From positions 1 through 26,905 of the IMG/VR virus record IMGVR_UViG_3300005541_000019: 26,905 nucleotides of DNA, one strand, 5' to 3'. Position numbers and translations under genes: made by a program. The notes below the pieces were generated by a model, which did no database searches, was not told where the DNA came from, and worked only from the letters and a program-made list of their open reading frames with translations. This stretch comes from a virus. Shown here in pieces: positions 1 through 9,281 of this stretch (the stretch's first letter is position 1; each line of letters opens with the position of its first letter).

Positions 1-273
1 TCCCGCCGTGCTGTAGAAGTCGATGTACTTGGACAAGTCGATGCTTCCCAGGCCAGCAGCTGACGTCAGCGACTGGAACTGCGCGATGATGTCCGACGCG
101 GTATAGACGCCACGCCCGGTGTTCTGCAGGATGTCCAGCAGGATGTTGAAAGCGCTGGGCTGTGCGCCCTGGGCCAGGTTCGGAGACATGCCCAGGTTGG
201 GCATGACGCCGCCCAACATATCGGATGGGGTGAACCCAGTGAAGATGCTGTCGACTGTGGAGAAATCAGGCAT
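1..273 (-). CDS. Structural-module protein, truncated by window edge
   Basis: This frame starts at ATG 273-271 and stays open for 91 codons to the window edge, so the C-terminus is missing. The start lies 3 bases after the stop of the gp53-like gene, and GGGGTGA, which overlaps that stop, can serve as its ribosome-binding site. The product begins MPDFSTVDSIFTGF. It contains a Met/Gly/Pro-rich stretch (about residues 19-37) and then a probable helical segment (NILLDILQN). I do not recognise the family. Its place directly behind a LysM/gp53-like gene in a compact operon suggests a baseplate or tail-tip component, but this is context only. Confidence 0.7.
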   Translation of the reverse strand, partial: MPDFSTVDSIFTGFTPSDMLGGVMPNLGMSPNLAQGAQPSAFNILLDILQNTGRGVYTASDIIAQFQSLTSAAGLGSIDLSKYIDFYSTAG

Positions 274-276
274 ACG

Positions 277-570
277 TCACCCCACGATCGCTGCGACGTC
301 TTTGAGCGCCGGGATGTTGAGGACAGTGCCCGGCGGGACCTGCAGGCCCCAGCCGATGTTTGAAGCTGCGGCCAAGATCCACCAGTACCGCGCGTCGCCG
401 TAGATGACGCCTGCCATGGTGTCCAGCCGTTCACGGCCGCGGAGGACGAGCTGCCGCGTCTGGAGGGTGCCCTTCTTGATCGCGCTCTGGATCGCTTCCC
501 GCGCGCGACCCGTCCCGTACAGGCCTCCGTAGTTCAAGATGGGCGTCCTAGCGTAACGGGTGAAGGGCAT
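277..570 (-). CDS. LysM/gp53-like baseplate wedge protein
   Basis: This 97-residue protein has the pattern GDARYWWILAAASNI followed by VPPGTVLNIP (about residues 57-88). That pattern is typical of LysM-like modules in small phage baseplate proteins (T4 gp53 wedge protein, P2-type tail protein X): an aromatic helix, then a 'PGT-x-L-x-IP' closing strand. In T4, gp53 joins wedges into the hexagonal baseplate. T4 gp53 is about 196 residues, so this is a minimal version carrying mostly the LysM-like part plus a basic N-terminus. It starts 11 bases after the 1110-aa gene and is followed at once by the next gene, so it is cotranscribed. A role in the baseplate is likely; the exact equivalence to gp53 is inferred. 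Confidence 0.65.
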   Translation of the reverse strand: MPFTRYARTPILNYGGLYGTGRAREAIQSAIKKGTLQTRQLVLRGRERLDTMAGVIYGDARYWWILAAASNIGWGLQVPPGTVLNIPALKDVAAIVG

Positions 571-581
571 TGGTCAGTCTC

Positions 582-3500
582 TCAGGAGTTGGACGTGGGC
601 AGCTGGGCCATCGGGCCGACCGGGTAGACGGGCGCGCGGTTGAAGCCGAGGTGGTCGATGCCCGGGCTGATGTCGTGGATCGGGGAGAAGGTCAGGGTGA
701 CCTTGCACAGCTTGGGTGCCACGCGGTTCGTGCCCAGTTCCCAGGTCACCTTGTCATACCAGTCGAACGCCATCGACTCGATGAAGCCCGCCAGGCCGTT
801 GCCGCCCGTGTCGCTGAACGACTTTGCCACAGCGTTGGGTGAGGTGCCCGTCGGCGACAGGAACGTTGTCAGCTCCTGGGCAAAGCTCGTAGCCGAGCTC
901 GCGGGGGCGATCTGGGCCAGGAACTTCGCCTTTTGGGTGTTGGTCGGGGTCAATGCCTTGCTGGGGATCAGGTAGGTGCCGCCGATGACCTGGCGGACGA
1001 TGTTGTTGGTGTTGCTGAAAGCCGACGTCGCCGGACCGATCGCCTGTGAGAAAGCGAGCTGGAAGTCGGGGTCAGTGTTGACCTGCACCTGGCAGACTAG
1101 CATGCCCGGGTCGGGCGGGGGCGAGTTGCCCCACGTCGGGGTTGCCGTCGGGTTCAGGGACTTGGCTTGCACCGTGAACAAGTTATGGATCGCTGCGAGC
1201 TGCGGCTTGAACATGGGGGCGAACTTCGGGCCCTGTGAGCTCGAGCCGACGCCCGGGATGGGCGGCGTGGGAAGGCTCAATCCGCCTCCAGAGCTCGGCG
1301 GAGCGAAGTTGTAGCTGCCTGGAGCGACGAAGTACTCCTCGCTGTTCGGGTTGGCCAGGGCCTTGAGGATCAGGGGAGGCAGCTTGGCCAGCGTGCTCTG
1401 GTCAAAGTTGCCAGCGTCGGTGAACGTCTGGCCGTTGACGCTCATGTTGCTGTTGCCCAAGCCGAACAATCGGGCCAGGTTGAACTGCGAGTAGTTGGTG
1501 TGCAGCAGGTTGCCCAAGCGAAGCCTGATCATTGGTGAAGCTCCGATGAGCTGGCTGAAGGGTTGGGTGAAGACGTACTTGCCCGACTGGTCGCTCTGTT
1601 GCACGCCCTGGGTGTACTGCGGGTACATCAGGGTGACCAGCTTGTTGATCTTGACCCACATCTCATCGAAGTCATTGACCGACGTCGCGGCGATGAAGAA
1701 CGACATGTTGATGCGCCGCTCGGTCGACTTGTAGATCCTGACGGGCTCGACACGACCGAAGCCGTCGACCTTCTCGTAGGCCGCGTTGAAGTCCTCCGAC
1801 AACGACGACAGGAAGGCGTGGAAAGCCACCATCTCGTTGGTACGCAGGTCGTGGAAATAGAAGGGCACGTACTCAGCATCCAGGGTCTGCTCGAACATCT
1901 GGGCCGTCACCGAGTCGATGCGGCCTGCGCTGTCGGTGTTCGTCACCGTCGGCTGGATCAACGAGTGCGGGTCGTTCTGGACGCCGATGTCAGCGACGTT
2001 GAACTGGCCCATGTTGTTGATGCTGGTCATCGCACTCAGGATCGAGTTCGGGATCAGCAGGTTGGCGCGCGACCTGTTCGATGCCCAAGCCAGCTTCAGC
2101 GAGCCGTTGAGCCTGTTCTGGCTCATCGCGTTCGACATGCTGTCCGGGATCGAGTCCATCTCCGAGTACTTGTTGCCGAAGCCCGTGGCCGTGGTGTCCT
2201 GGAACTCTGCAGGGAAGATCAGGAGCTGGTCGCCCAGCTTGGCGAAGACGTTGATGGCTGCGACCACCTTGCTATTGCGGATGGTCTCAATCATCGACAA
2301 GATGGCGTTGATGACGTTCATCGGGTTGCCACCGATCTTGGACAGCGATTGCCCGATGATGATGAAGCCCCTGATGATGCTGCGGGCGACGACGACCAGG
2401 TAGCCTGGGCTGTCGGCGTTCGAAGACGACCCGCCAGGTAGACCGATGCTGATGCTGATGCCTCCCGGGCTGGGCTGTGGCAGGCCGAAGAATGCGGCGA
2501 GACCCGATGACACCGCGGATGACAACGGGAAGTTCGTCGGGTTGATGCCCAGCAACGCTGCGAAGTTGAGCGATGCCAGCGCGGTGATCGCCCCTAGCGG
2601 GCCTGACGGGGGCTGCTGCTTGCCACTGGCCCAGTACTGGCCAATCGCAGCGCGGCCGAATGCATCGACCTGCGGGACGGCCAGCTGCGGGGTGATGAAG
2701 CCCATGATGATGCTCAGGCCGTCGATAATGAGTTCGACTGCAGCCGCCAGCGCGATCGACAGCGTCAACATGCCCAGGGCATCGATGCCCGAGTACGGGT
2801 CGTTGGCGTCGTTGAGCTGGCCCCATGATTGGGTACCGATGCTGAGGATGTTGCTCGACGGTACCTCGTCATTGGTCAGGCTCGTCAGGATGTCAGCGGC
2901 CTGCAACACATGCTGGTCGATCGTCGCCGCACCGAGTTGTGCTAGGCCCGGCAGCAATGCTGCCGCCTGCTCGCCGCCAGAGTTCGGGTCAGCGCCCGCC
3001 GACGTGGCGCCCAGGGTCGTCGTGGCCCGGAGCCCGAGCAGGGTGCCGATGGTGGCCAACCGCCCCACGCTGACGGTGGGCGCTCCCGGGTCCCACTCGC
3101 CCAGTTTGCTCTGTTGAGTCAGTGACGGGTCAAAGCCAGGTCCAGGGTCGCTTGGGTTTGTGCCCTGCGGGACGAACGCTGATGACGCGTCAGTGAAACG
3201 GTTGTTGGCCAGCACTGCTGACGTATATGGGCCGACGATCTTGGCGCTGGTGTCTGTCCTGCCCGGGATCGAGGTCTGCACCACCTTGGGCGCATCGCCC
3301 GTCAGGTTACCAGGGTTGCTGGCGACTGATGTTGAGGTGCCCGTGACGCCCGGGAGCAGGTTATTACCGTCGACAGCGTTTGCCGTCGACAGTCCCTTCT
3401 TGATCTGTGTCGAGATCGCGGGGTACTGTTGGGTCGGGTAGTCGATCTGCGACTCTGCGGTGCCCGCAAAGTTGTTGGGGTTGACGGGCTGGATCTCAAG

Positions 3501-3914
3501 CGCTGCCGGGTAGCCCTTCTCGGAGATCGACGACTGGACCGGGACATCGCCCACGGGGTAGACGTTCGGGTGGGTAGACGCGCCCTGTTGGCCCAGCGTT
3601 ACCTTGCTGAGGTACTTCGACAACGTCATCAACGTTGCGGGCTTCAGGTCCTTGGGCGTGCCGTCAGTGTTCTGGTACGCTGCGCTGACATCGACACCCT
3701 GCTCGTAGTTTCCTTGTGAACCGCCCTGGCCGTTCGCGCCCGTGTCGTAGGTGTACTGCTGCGGGCCGGGTTTCCCGGTCAGGTCCTTGTCGTTGATCGG
3801 GAAACCGTTGTCACCCGTGTTGAGGCCCTTGCCTGCATCGGGCGGAGGGGTCCCAGCCGACGGGACCGGTTGGATCGTCGTGGGGGCTCCGGGGTTGACA
3901 ATAGGCTTGGCCAT
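582..3914 (-). CDS. Large baseplate or tail-hub structural protein (1110 aa)
   Basis: The 1110-residue product has three visible parts. Residues 1 to about 360 are rich in Pro, Gly, Thr and Asn and look extended. Around 375-415 lies a strongly hydrophobic stretch (LSIALAAAVELIIDGLSIIMGF), unusual for a soluble virion protein. The conserved-looking C-terminal half has YVPFYFHDLRTNEMVAFHAF at about 675-700, a region ending KINKLVTLMYPQ near 765, and a terminal block with FSPIHDISPGIDHLGFNRAP near 1078-1098. From memory, FHDLRTNE and FSPIHD-type blocks occur in baseplate-region proteins of large myoviruses. No catalytic motif was found. The position after the tape measure and before a LysM protein also fits a hub or wedge component. 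The start has no obvious Shine-Dalgarno sequence, but a TAGTTA motif lies 42 bases upstream. Confidence 0.75.
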   Translation of the reverse strand: MAKPIVNPGAPTTIQPVPSAGTPPPDAGKGLNTGDNGFPINDKDLTGKPGPQQYTYDTGANGQGGSQGNYEQGVDVSAAYQNTDGTPKDLKPATLMTLSKYLSKVTLGQQGASTHPNVYPVGDVPVQSSISEKGYPAALEIQPVNPNNFAGTAESQIDYPTQQYPAISTQIKKGLSTANAVDGNNLLPGVTGTSTSVASNPGNLTGDAPKVVQTSIPGRTDTSAKIVGPYTSAVLANNRFTDASSAFVPQGTNPSDPGPGFDPSLTQQSKLGEWDPGAPTVSVGRLATIGTLLGLRATTTLGATSAGADPNSGGEQAAALLPGLAQLGAATIDQHVLQAADILTSLTNDEVPSSNILSIGTQSWGQLNDANDPYSGIDALGMLTLSIALAAAVELIIDGLSIIMGFITPQLAVPQVDAFGRAAIGQYWASGKQQPPSGPLGAITALASLNFAALLGINPTNFPLSSAVSSGLAAFFGLPQPSPGGISISIGLPGGSSSNADSPGYLVVVARSIIRGFIIIGQSLSKIGGNPMNVINAILSMIETIRNSKVVAAINVFAKLGDQLLIFPAEFQDTTATGFGNKYSEMDSIPDSMSNAMSQNRLNGSLKLAWASNRSRANLLIPNSILSAMTSINNMGQFNVADIGVQNDPHSLIQPTVTNTDSAGRIDSVTAQMFEQTLDAEYVPFYFHDLRTNEMVAFHAFLSSLSEDFNAAYEKVDGFGRVEPVRIYKSTERRINMSFFIAATSVNDFDEMWVKINKLVTLMYPQYTQGVQQSDQSGKYVFTQPFSQLIGASPMIRLRLGNLLHTNYSQFNLARLFGLGNSNMSVNGQTFTDAGNFDQSTLAKLPPLILKALANPNSEEYFVAPGSYNFAPPSSGGGLSLPTPPIPGVGSSSQGPKFAPMFKPQLAAIHNLFTVQAKSLNPTATPTWGNSPPPDPGMLVCQVQVNTDPDFQLAFSQAIGPATSAFSNTNNIVRQVIGGTYLIPSKALTPTNTQKAKFLAQIAPASSATSFAQELTTFLSPTGTSPNAVAKSFSDTGGNGLAGFIESMAFDWYDKVTWELGTNRVAPKLCKVTLTFSPIHDISPGIDHLGFNRAPVYPVGPMAQLPTSNS

Positions 3915-3919
3915 GGGAC

Positions 3920-4186
3920 TCAGATCGAACCAGAGACTGTGGTCGGGCTCTGCTTGCTAACTACGTCGTTGCGCTCTTTGAGAGCCCTCGTAAGCTTCGC
4001 TCCGAACTCTGGATCAGTCTGCGCCATGTCGATGGCGGGCCCCAAAACGGTGGCGAAGTCGCCGACCATCCCCTCAATGATGTTAGAGATGGCCTTCCGC
4101 TCCGCAGCGTTCCGGGCACGGCCCAAGGCTTCCCGGTACTTCGGGTGCTCCCTCAGGCGCTTGATGAAGTCGATCTTCTCAGACAT
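3920..4186 (-). CDS. Small helical protein behind the tape measure (88 aa)
   Basis: The product begins MSEKIDFIKRLREH and is predicted mainly helical and charged. I chose ATG 4186-4184 because GAGAAG sits 6 to 8 bases upstream. A GTG two codons earlier (4192) overlaps the tape-measure stop and would place that sequence too close. The start lies 2 bases after the tape-measure stop, so translation is probably coupled. In many myoviruses a small protein between tape measure and hub genes assists tail initiation, but no family is recognised here. The last codons (VVS) contain a TAGTTA motif on the sense strand that may be the promoter of the next gene. Confidence 0.75.
   Translation of the reverse strand: MSEKIDFIKRLREHPKYREALGRARNAAERKAISNIIEGMVGDFATVLGPAIDMAQTDPEFGAKLTRALKERNDVVSKQSPTTVSGSI
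3957..3962 (-). promoter_or_regulatory. TAGTTA motif, 42 bases before ATG 3914
   Basis: TAGTTA lies inside the last codons of the 88-aa gene, upstream of the 1110-aa baseplate-type gene. It is the only exact TA(G/C/T)TTA copy in sense orientation that I found inside a coding region. Confidence 0.35.
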
Positions 4187-4188
4187 CG

Positions 4189-7100
4189 TCACTTCTCAGG
4201 AACGGTCTCGCTGAATGGAGCTGCGATCTGGGCAGCCAGTGGCGTCTGGGCTTTCTTGCCCGGGCTACGGTCGGTCGCGAATGCCAAACGATCTGCGATG
4301 ACCGACTTCGCATTGGTGATGATCGCCTTCTCCACGTCGTCCGTCCTCATCGTTACGTTGAAGCTGACATTGATGGTGACGCCCTTGTTCTCGATCGAGT
4401 AGTTGGCCTTGCCACCGAGGCCCACCGCTGAGGCGACCTTCTGCAGGTTCGCCTTGACGTTGATCTTATTCAAGTCTCCGTCAGCCAGCGCTGCGTTGAG
4501 CTTCTTGGCATTGTCGATCATGTCATTCACGGCATCGATCGCAGGCTTGATAGCCCCACCCTTCATCTTCGCCGACGCAGCCGTCAGGCTGTCGCTCATC
4601 ATCGAGAAGTTCTTCGCGGTCTCATCGACCGAGCCAAAGAGCTTGCTCAGGTTGGTGAACGTTTTCTCCGGGTCAGGCGTGCCCTTGCCACCCGTCAACA
4701 TGGCCGAGATGAGCTGGACTGAGTTCATCATCGTCGAGACCGGGTTGTCAGACGACGCACCGACGAGGCCCTTGAAGAAATCTGACACCGAAGCGACAGC
4801 CGCCAGCAATGGATTGGTGTTGGCTGCGCCGCTAGCGGGCGCGTTGGCTGACAGGTTCTGGAGACTGTCGGCCAGCTTTGGGACACCGCCGATGAAGTCC
4901 ATCAGCTTCTGGGCCTTCTCCAGGTGTGCCGTGAAGTCCTTGTCGACCGGGACCGCCGACACCATCGCCTCGACCTGCTTCATGAAGTCAGGCAGGACGG
5001 TGCCCATCTGTGTGATGACCGTGGTCAGGTCGGGCACCTGTTCCATGACCATCGTCGTCTTCTCTTTGTCGATGGTCACTGTCCCGGTGTTGCCCTTGTT
5101 TGCAGACGAGACAGCAGCGATGAAGTCGGTCGTCGACTTCATGATCACGCCGATGAGGTCGATGCCCTTCAGCTGGTCACCCTTCAGGCCCGACGCTTGG
5201 TCAAGGACCGCCTTCATGGGTCCCGTGGTGATGGCGTCGATCAACGTCTTGATGCCAGCGGCTTTTGCCCCGATGAGCTTAGCAATGTCGTCGGGTGATG
5301 CACCCTTCTTGGTGTCGTCCTTCGAGAACACGCCCCACAGGACCGACATCTTGCCGCCGCTGTCGGAGATCGTCTTCAACGTTTCGGGATCAGGAGTGAT
5401 GGCCTTGGTGACGCTGGCGATGCTGGTGAGCATGTCAGCAACGATCTTGGCCTTGCTCGGGTCCGGGATCTTGATGCCCGACAGGTCCTTTAGCAGACCC
5501 AGGACGCCGCCCTTCCCGCCTTCGCCCTCGATCATCTTCATCATCTGGGTCCGCATCGCCTCGGCATACTTGCCGACGTGGAACGTCAGGTCAGCGAACT
5601 CGACAGTCGGGTTCGCCAGCTTGTTCAGCAACCCAGTGCCAGCCTCGAAGAAAGCGTCAGGCGGCGTCATCGCCTTCATGACGTCAGCCATGGCAGTCAT
5701 GACGGTCCCGAAGATCTGCGCCGACTCGGCCATGTGAGGACCGCCGCTCTTGATCTTGCCGATCTGCTTCATGACGGTCTCGACCATGCCGACGATGCCG
5801 CCAGGCCTGCCAGACTCGCCGATCATTGTCTTGATCGCACCCTGTGCTGCGTTGATCTTGTCGGTGAACTTCTCTTCGGTGCCCGTCAGGAAGCCGACCA
5901 ACGTAGGTTGCATCAACTCGATGACCTTGACCAACGCGTCAGTGAAGGATTGGATCGCCTTCATGACGCCCAAGAAGGCGTCGATCTTGCGCTGGAACGT
6001 AGCGTCGATCGTCATCTTGTTCAGCTCTTGGACGATGCCCATCGCGACGGCTGCCATCTCAGCGACAGCGACGCCGATGACTTCCAGACCCACCGCGGCT
6101 GCTCCCAACAGGATCGCTTGCGGGCCCGAAGCCAGAGCACCGATGGCCATGGCTGCAACGATCAGGGGGACCATCGCCAGGAAGACCAGCGACATCTTCA
6201 GCATCATGGTGCCGACAGCGTCCAACATTGCAGGTGTGGTGATGAGACCCAACAGGCCTGCGATGACACCCGCGGTGACAGCGACGATGCCGACGCCCAG
6301 GGCGATGGCCAGGCCGCCCTTGATGATCTCTGAAGGCTTGCCGACCTGGGACGCCAGCTTCAAGGCCAGCATCAGGGGCACCGCGGCGACGACCAAGGCG
6401 CCCAACACCAGGATCTGTGGGAGGACGTCGGTGACCGTCAGGTCACCCATGATGGCCTTCATTGCGACGATGGCAGCGGCCATCTCAACGCCACCCACGG
6501 CGATCGCCGTGGCGATGGCGATCAGCTTGAGGCCGAGCTTGATAGCGTCCTGAGCGCCCCAGTTGCCCTTCTTGTCCTCCGCCATCACCTCGTTCTCGGC
6601 CTTGACAACGCCCTTGACGGTGCCCAACTGACCTGTAGCGCTCTCCATCCCCTTTGTGTTTGCTGCGGCCTCAGTGACCTTGGCAAACAGCTTGGGGAAC
6701 GCCTTCTTGAGGCCCGCTTCGAGCAACGTACCCGCTGCCTTGCCCAATGCCGCGGTCAGAGCGCCGATGGCCGCGCGGGTGAATGCCGGGCCGAAAAGCA
6801 AGCCTGCCACGCCAGCAAGGAGCATCTTCACCTTGCTCATCACCTCGGGCTTCTTCATGAAGTCGACGAACTTCTCCCACAGGGTGCCCGCCAGGTCCTT
6901 CAACGCGGGCAAGAAGACCGTCCAAGCTTCTTTCAACGCCTCAATGATGGGCGTCAGCATGTCTTTCAGGAAACCGAGCCCGCCAGCGATCGCGCCGCGC
7001 GCCCCGCCCATGCCTGGAACGGGCGACTCACCACGGATCATCGAGGCAACGTCGTGCATCGACTCGGCCAGCGTCTTGAAAAGGATCTTGATCGCCTCAG

Positions 7101-8946
7101 CCGCGATGTGCGACATCATCATGAAGAACTTCTTGAACCCCTCAAGGATCTGTCGGGCGTGTGGGCCCTCTTTGAAGAAGAAGTCTTTGATGACCTTCTG
7201 CAGGCTCCTGAACATCTCGGGCACGTTGCCCTTGTACGACTTGAACCGAGGGTCTGAACCGAAGAACCGCTGGACTGCCTCGCTGATGCCCTTGAACAGC
7301 TTGGTGAAGTGGGTCGGGTCAAAGAACTGGTTGAGCCCCTTGCCGATGTCCTTCAGGCCGGGCACGATCTCGACCAGGGCACGGCCCAGCTGGACGCCGA
7401 TCATGTAGACCTGCCGCAACGCGGCTCGGATCTTGAACATGATGCCGACGAAGTCCTTGCTGCCCATGATGCCGTTCTTGATGCCCGCGACGAACTGGTC
7501 CCAGAAGCCGCCGTGCATGCCGCCGCCCGCCATGACCATACGTTCGATGGCGTCTGACAGCTTGCCCATGGCCTCGGCTTGGGACAGGGTCTTCTTCTGA
7601 GCCCGGTCGCCCGCCATCTGGACGTCCTTGAGCGACTTGCCCTGGTTCTTCATTGCCAGGGCGTTCTGGATCTGCTCGTCCGTCATGTGGGTCGCGTCAC
7701 GGATGATCTTCTTCTGGATGTTGTCCAGTTTGGCGCCGTCGACGCCTGCGTCCTTGAAGGCCTTGCGTAGCTCCTCCATCGCACCGCCGACGTCGCCTTC
7801 TGCCGACTTCTTCATCACCTTCATGACATCGATGTTGGCGCCGAAGGCCTGCTGCATCTTGGCAGCTGCGGCAGTCGCGTCTTCGAAGTTCATAAAGGTG
7901 TCGAGGATGCCTGTGGTGTCCTTGACCTCAAGACCGAACTTGTGCATGTAGGCTGTCGACTCGGCCATCACCTTGATGTTGGTGTTGCCGAAGTGGGCGA
8001 TGTCCTTCATCGCCTCACCCATGTCACGGGACATGACCTTGGCATCGATCTTGAGAGCGTTGCCCATCGAGATCGAGTACTGCGTCATCTCCTTCAAAAC
8101 GTCGCCTGCGGTCGTACCCATCGCGTTGGCACGCAGGGTGACAGCCTTCATCGATTCGCCCGACAGACCGAGGCCCTTCTGGTACGCGAGGATGGCGCCG
8201 CCGTTGTCTTCCATCTCCTGGCGCAGCAGCAGGAACGAGCGGCCCATGTCGCTGGCCAGCTTCTGGATGTACTCCAGGCGTTGGGCCATGTTGCCGAAGA
8301 CACGCCAAGCACTGAGGCCCGTGTCGCTGAAGCCCTTCAATGACTTGCTGGTGTCAATGATGGCCTTGTTGGTTGGACCGTAGAAAGCGCCGAACTCCTT
8401 GCGCAGGTTCTCCAAGGCCTGCATCAGCTCGTTGCTGCCGCCCGCACCCTGGGCGGCCATGTCGACCAGGCCCTCGAAGATCTTCAACGGGATCGATAGG
8501 ATCGACACTGTCAAGGATGCGACACCGCCGATGAACGACGAGAAGAAGCTGCCCACTGCCTTGGTCAGGGACACTGTGTTCTTGACGCCCTGCCAGAAGC
8601 CCGTCAGTGCCGCTGTTCCGACCGAGATCGACTTCGCTGATTGGGCGAACTTCTTGCCCGACTCAAGGACCTTCTGGCCCAACGTCTTGAAGGCGTTCTC
8701 ACCAGCTTTGCTGGTGTCCTTCATCTTCTGCTGCATCTGCTGCAGCGACTGGTTCAGCGTCTGGATCTGCTGGACCGAGCCCTGGACATTTAGAGTGCCC
8801 AACGCTTGCGCAACCTGCGTCAGAGTGGCGACCTGCTGGGTGTACGTCTGTTCCAGCTTCTCGGCAGCCGCGGCCATGCGCTCGACCTGCGCGGCCAACT
8901 TGGTCGTCAGGTTCAGCTGCTCTGAGAGATCGTCTTTTGACGGCAC
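4189..8946 (-). CDS. Tail tape measure protein (1585 aa)
   Basis: This is the longest gene in the window. Residues 1-90 form a Gln/Leu-rich coiled coil (AQVERMAAAAEKLEQTYTQQ), followed by Gly/Ala-rich amphipathic helices around 110-170. Two long hydrophobic blocks follow (about 800-865 and 875-968, with many Ala/Val/Ile/Met), and then further helical and Lys-rich segments to the C-terminus. Length, helical composition, central hydrophobic blocks and position right after the chaperone cassette are the hallmarks of tape measure proteins, which set tail length and leave the tube during DNA injection. At roughly 0.15 nm per residue a tail near 240 nm would be expected (inference). Translation starts at GTG 8946 with AGGTGG seven bases upstream. 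No lysozyme or peptidase domain was seen. Confidence 0.93.
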   Translation of the reverse strand: MPSKDDLSEQLNLTTKLAAQVERMAAAAEKLEQTYTQQVATLTQVAQALGTLNVQGSVQQIQTLNQSLQQMQQKMKDTSKAGENAFKTLGQKVLESGKKFAQSAKSISVGTAALTGFWQGVKNTVSLTKAVGSFFSSFIGGVASLTVSILSIPLKIFEGLVDMAAQGAGGSNELMQALENLRKEFGAFYGPTNKAIIDTSKSLKGFSDTGLSAWRVFGNMAQRLEYIQKLASDMGRSFLLLRQEMEDNGGAILAYQKGLGLSGESMKAVTLRANAMGTTAGDVLKEMTQYSISMGNALKIDAKVMSRDMGEAMKDIAHFGNTNIKVMAESTAYMHKFGLEVKDTTGILDTFMNFEDATAAAAKMQQAFGANIDVMKVMKKSAEGDVGGAMEELRKAFKDAGVDGAKLDNIQKKIIRDATHMTDEQIQNALAMKNQGKSLKDVQMAGDRAQKKTLSQAEAMGKLSDAIERMVMAGGGMHGGFWDQFVAGIKNGIMGSKDFVGIMFKIRAALRQVYMIGVQLGRALVEIVPGLKDIGKGLNQFFDPTHFTKLFKGISEAVQRFFGSDPRFKSYKGNVPEMFRSLQKVIKDFFFKEGPHARQILEGFKKFFMMMSHIAAEAIKILFKTLAESMHDVASMIRGESPVPGMGGARGAIAGGLGFLKDMLTPIIEALKEAWTVFLPALKDLAGTLWEKFVDFMKKPEVMSKVKMLLAGVAGLLFGPAFTRAAIGALTAALGKAAGTLLEAGLKKAFPKLFAKVTEAAANTKGMESATGQLGTVKGVVKAENEVMAEDKKGNWGAQDAIKLGLKLIAIATAIAVGGVEMAAAIVAMKAIMGDLTVTDVLPQILVLGALVVAAVPLMLALKLASQVGKPSEIIKGGLAIALGVGIVAVTAGVIAGLLGLITTPAMLDAVGTMMLKMSLVFLAMVPLIVAAMAIGALASGPQAILLGAAAVGLEVIGVAVAEMAAVAMGIVQELNKMTIDATFQRKIDAFLGVMKAIQSFTDALVKVIELMQPTLVGFLTGTEEKFTDKINAAQGAIKTMIGESGRPGGIVGMVETVMKQIGKIKSGGPHMAESAQIFGTVMTAMADVMKAMTPPDAFFEAGTGLLNKLANPTVEFADLTFHVGKYAEAMRTQMMKMIEGEGGKGGVLGLLKDLSGIKIPDPSKAKIVADMLTSIASVTKAITPDPETLKTISDSGGKMSVLWGVFSKDDTKKGASPDDIAKLIGAKAAGIKTLIDAITTGPMKAVLDQASGLKGDQLKGIDLIGVIMKSTTDFIAAVSSANKGNTGTVTIDKEKTTMVMEQVPDLTTVITQMGTVLPDFMKQVEAMVSAVPVDKDFTAHLEKAQKLMDFIGGVPKLADSLQNLSANAPASGAANTNPLLAAVASVSDFFKGLVGASSDNPVSTMMNSVQLISAMLTGGKGTPDPEKTFTNLSKLFGSVDETAKNFSMMSDSLTAASAKMKGGAIKPAIDAVNDMIDNAKKLNAALADGDLNKINVKANLQKVASAVGLGGKANYSIENKGVTINVSFNVTMRTDDVEKAIITNAKSVIADRLAFATDRSPGKKAQTPLAAQIAAPFSETVPEK

Positions 8947-8972
8947 GCGTCACCCACCTGCAGAAAAGTAGG

Positions 8973-9266
8973 TCACAGGGGCCAGGGGACGCCCAAGATC
9001 CGCTCAAACTCCCTTGCGCTAGCGTGTTTCAGGTTCAGTTTCTGCATCACGCTCTCGACTGTGGCCCCAGGGTGGTTCAGTTCGTCCTGGAACCGCCTCG
9101 AGGCCATCATGGCGTTGGCCACAGCCTGCACCTCCTGCGGGCTGCCACGGATCTTCATGTTGACGGCTCGGCCGACCAACCAAGCCGCCGCAGCGACGAA
9201 GAAGATCTTCCCGAGCAGGTTCAGTTTCAGCTCGTTGATCGGTACCCTGGTGTCAATGTCGCTCAT
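8973..9266 (-). CDS. Small protein with one membrane-like segment (97 aa)
   Basis: The product has an N-terminal hydrophobic segment at about residues 16-33 (LLGKIFFVAAAAWLVGRAV) and then a charged helical part with MASRRFQDELNHPG and HASAREFERILGVPW. It lies between the chaperone frameshift cassette and the tape measure, a slot that sometimes holds an extra tail-assembly factor. I do not recognise the family. The ATG is preceded by TAGGGCC, with AGGG only two bases away, and by TATTTA five bases upstream, so it may be read from a leaderless transcript as well as from the upstream message. Confidence 0.75.
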   Translation of the reverse strand: MSDIDTRVPINELKLNLLGKIFFVAAAAWLVGRAVNMKIRGSPQEVQAVANAMMASRRFQDELNHPGATVESVMQKLNLKHASAREFERILGVPWPL

Positions 9267-9271
9267 GGCCC

Positions 9272-9277
9272 TAAATA
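9272..9277 (-). promoter_or_regulatory. TATTTA motif, 5 bases before ATG 9266
   Basis: TATTTA, inside CCTATTTAGG, sits in the 15-base gap between the chaperone extension and the 97-aa gene. The spacing to the ATG equals that at 24871. Confidence 0.45.
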
Positions 9278-9281
9278 GGCA

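Noticed and set aside
138-268. Possible additional structural domain at the window edge
   Set aside because: The truncated product has no motif strong enough to name a family, so only a generic entry is given.
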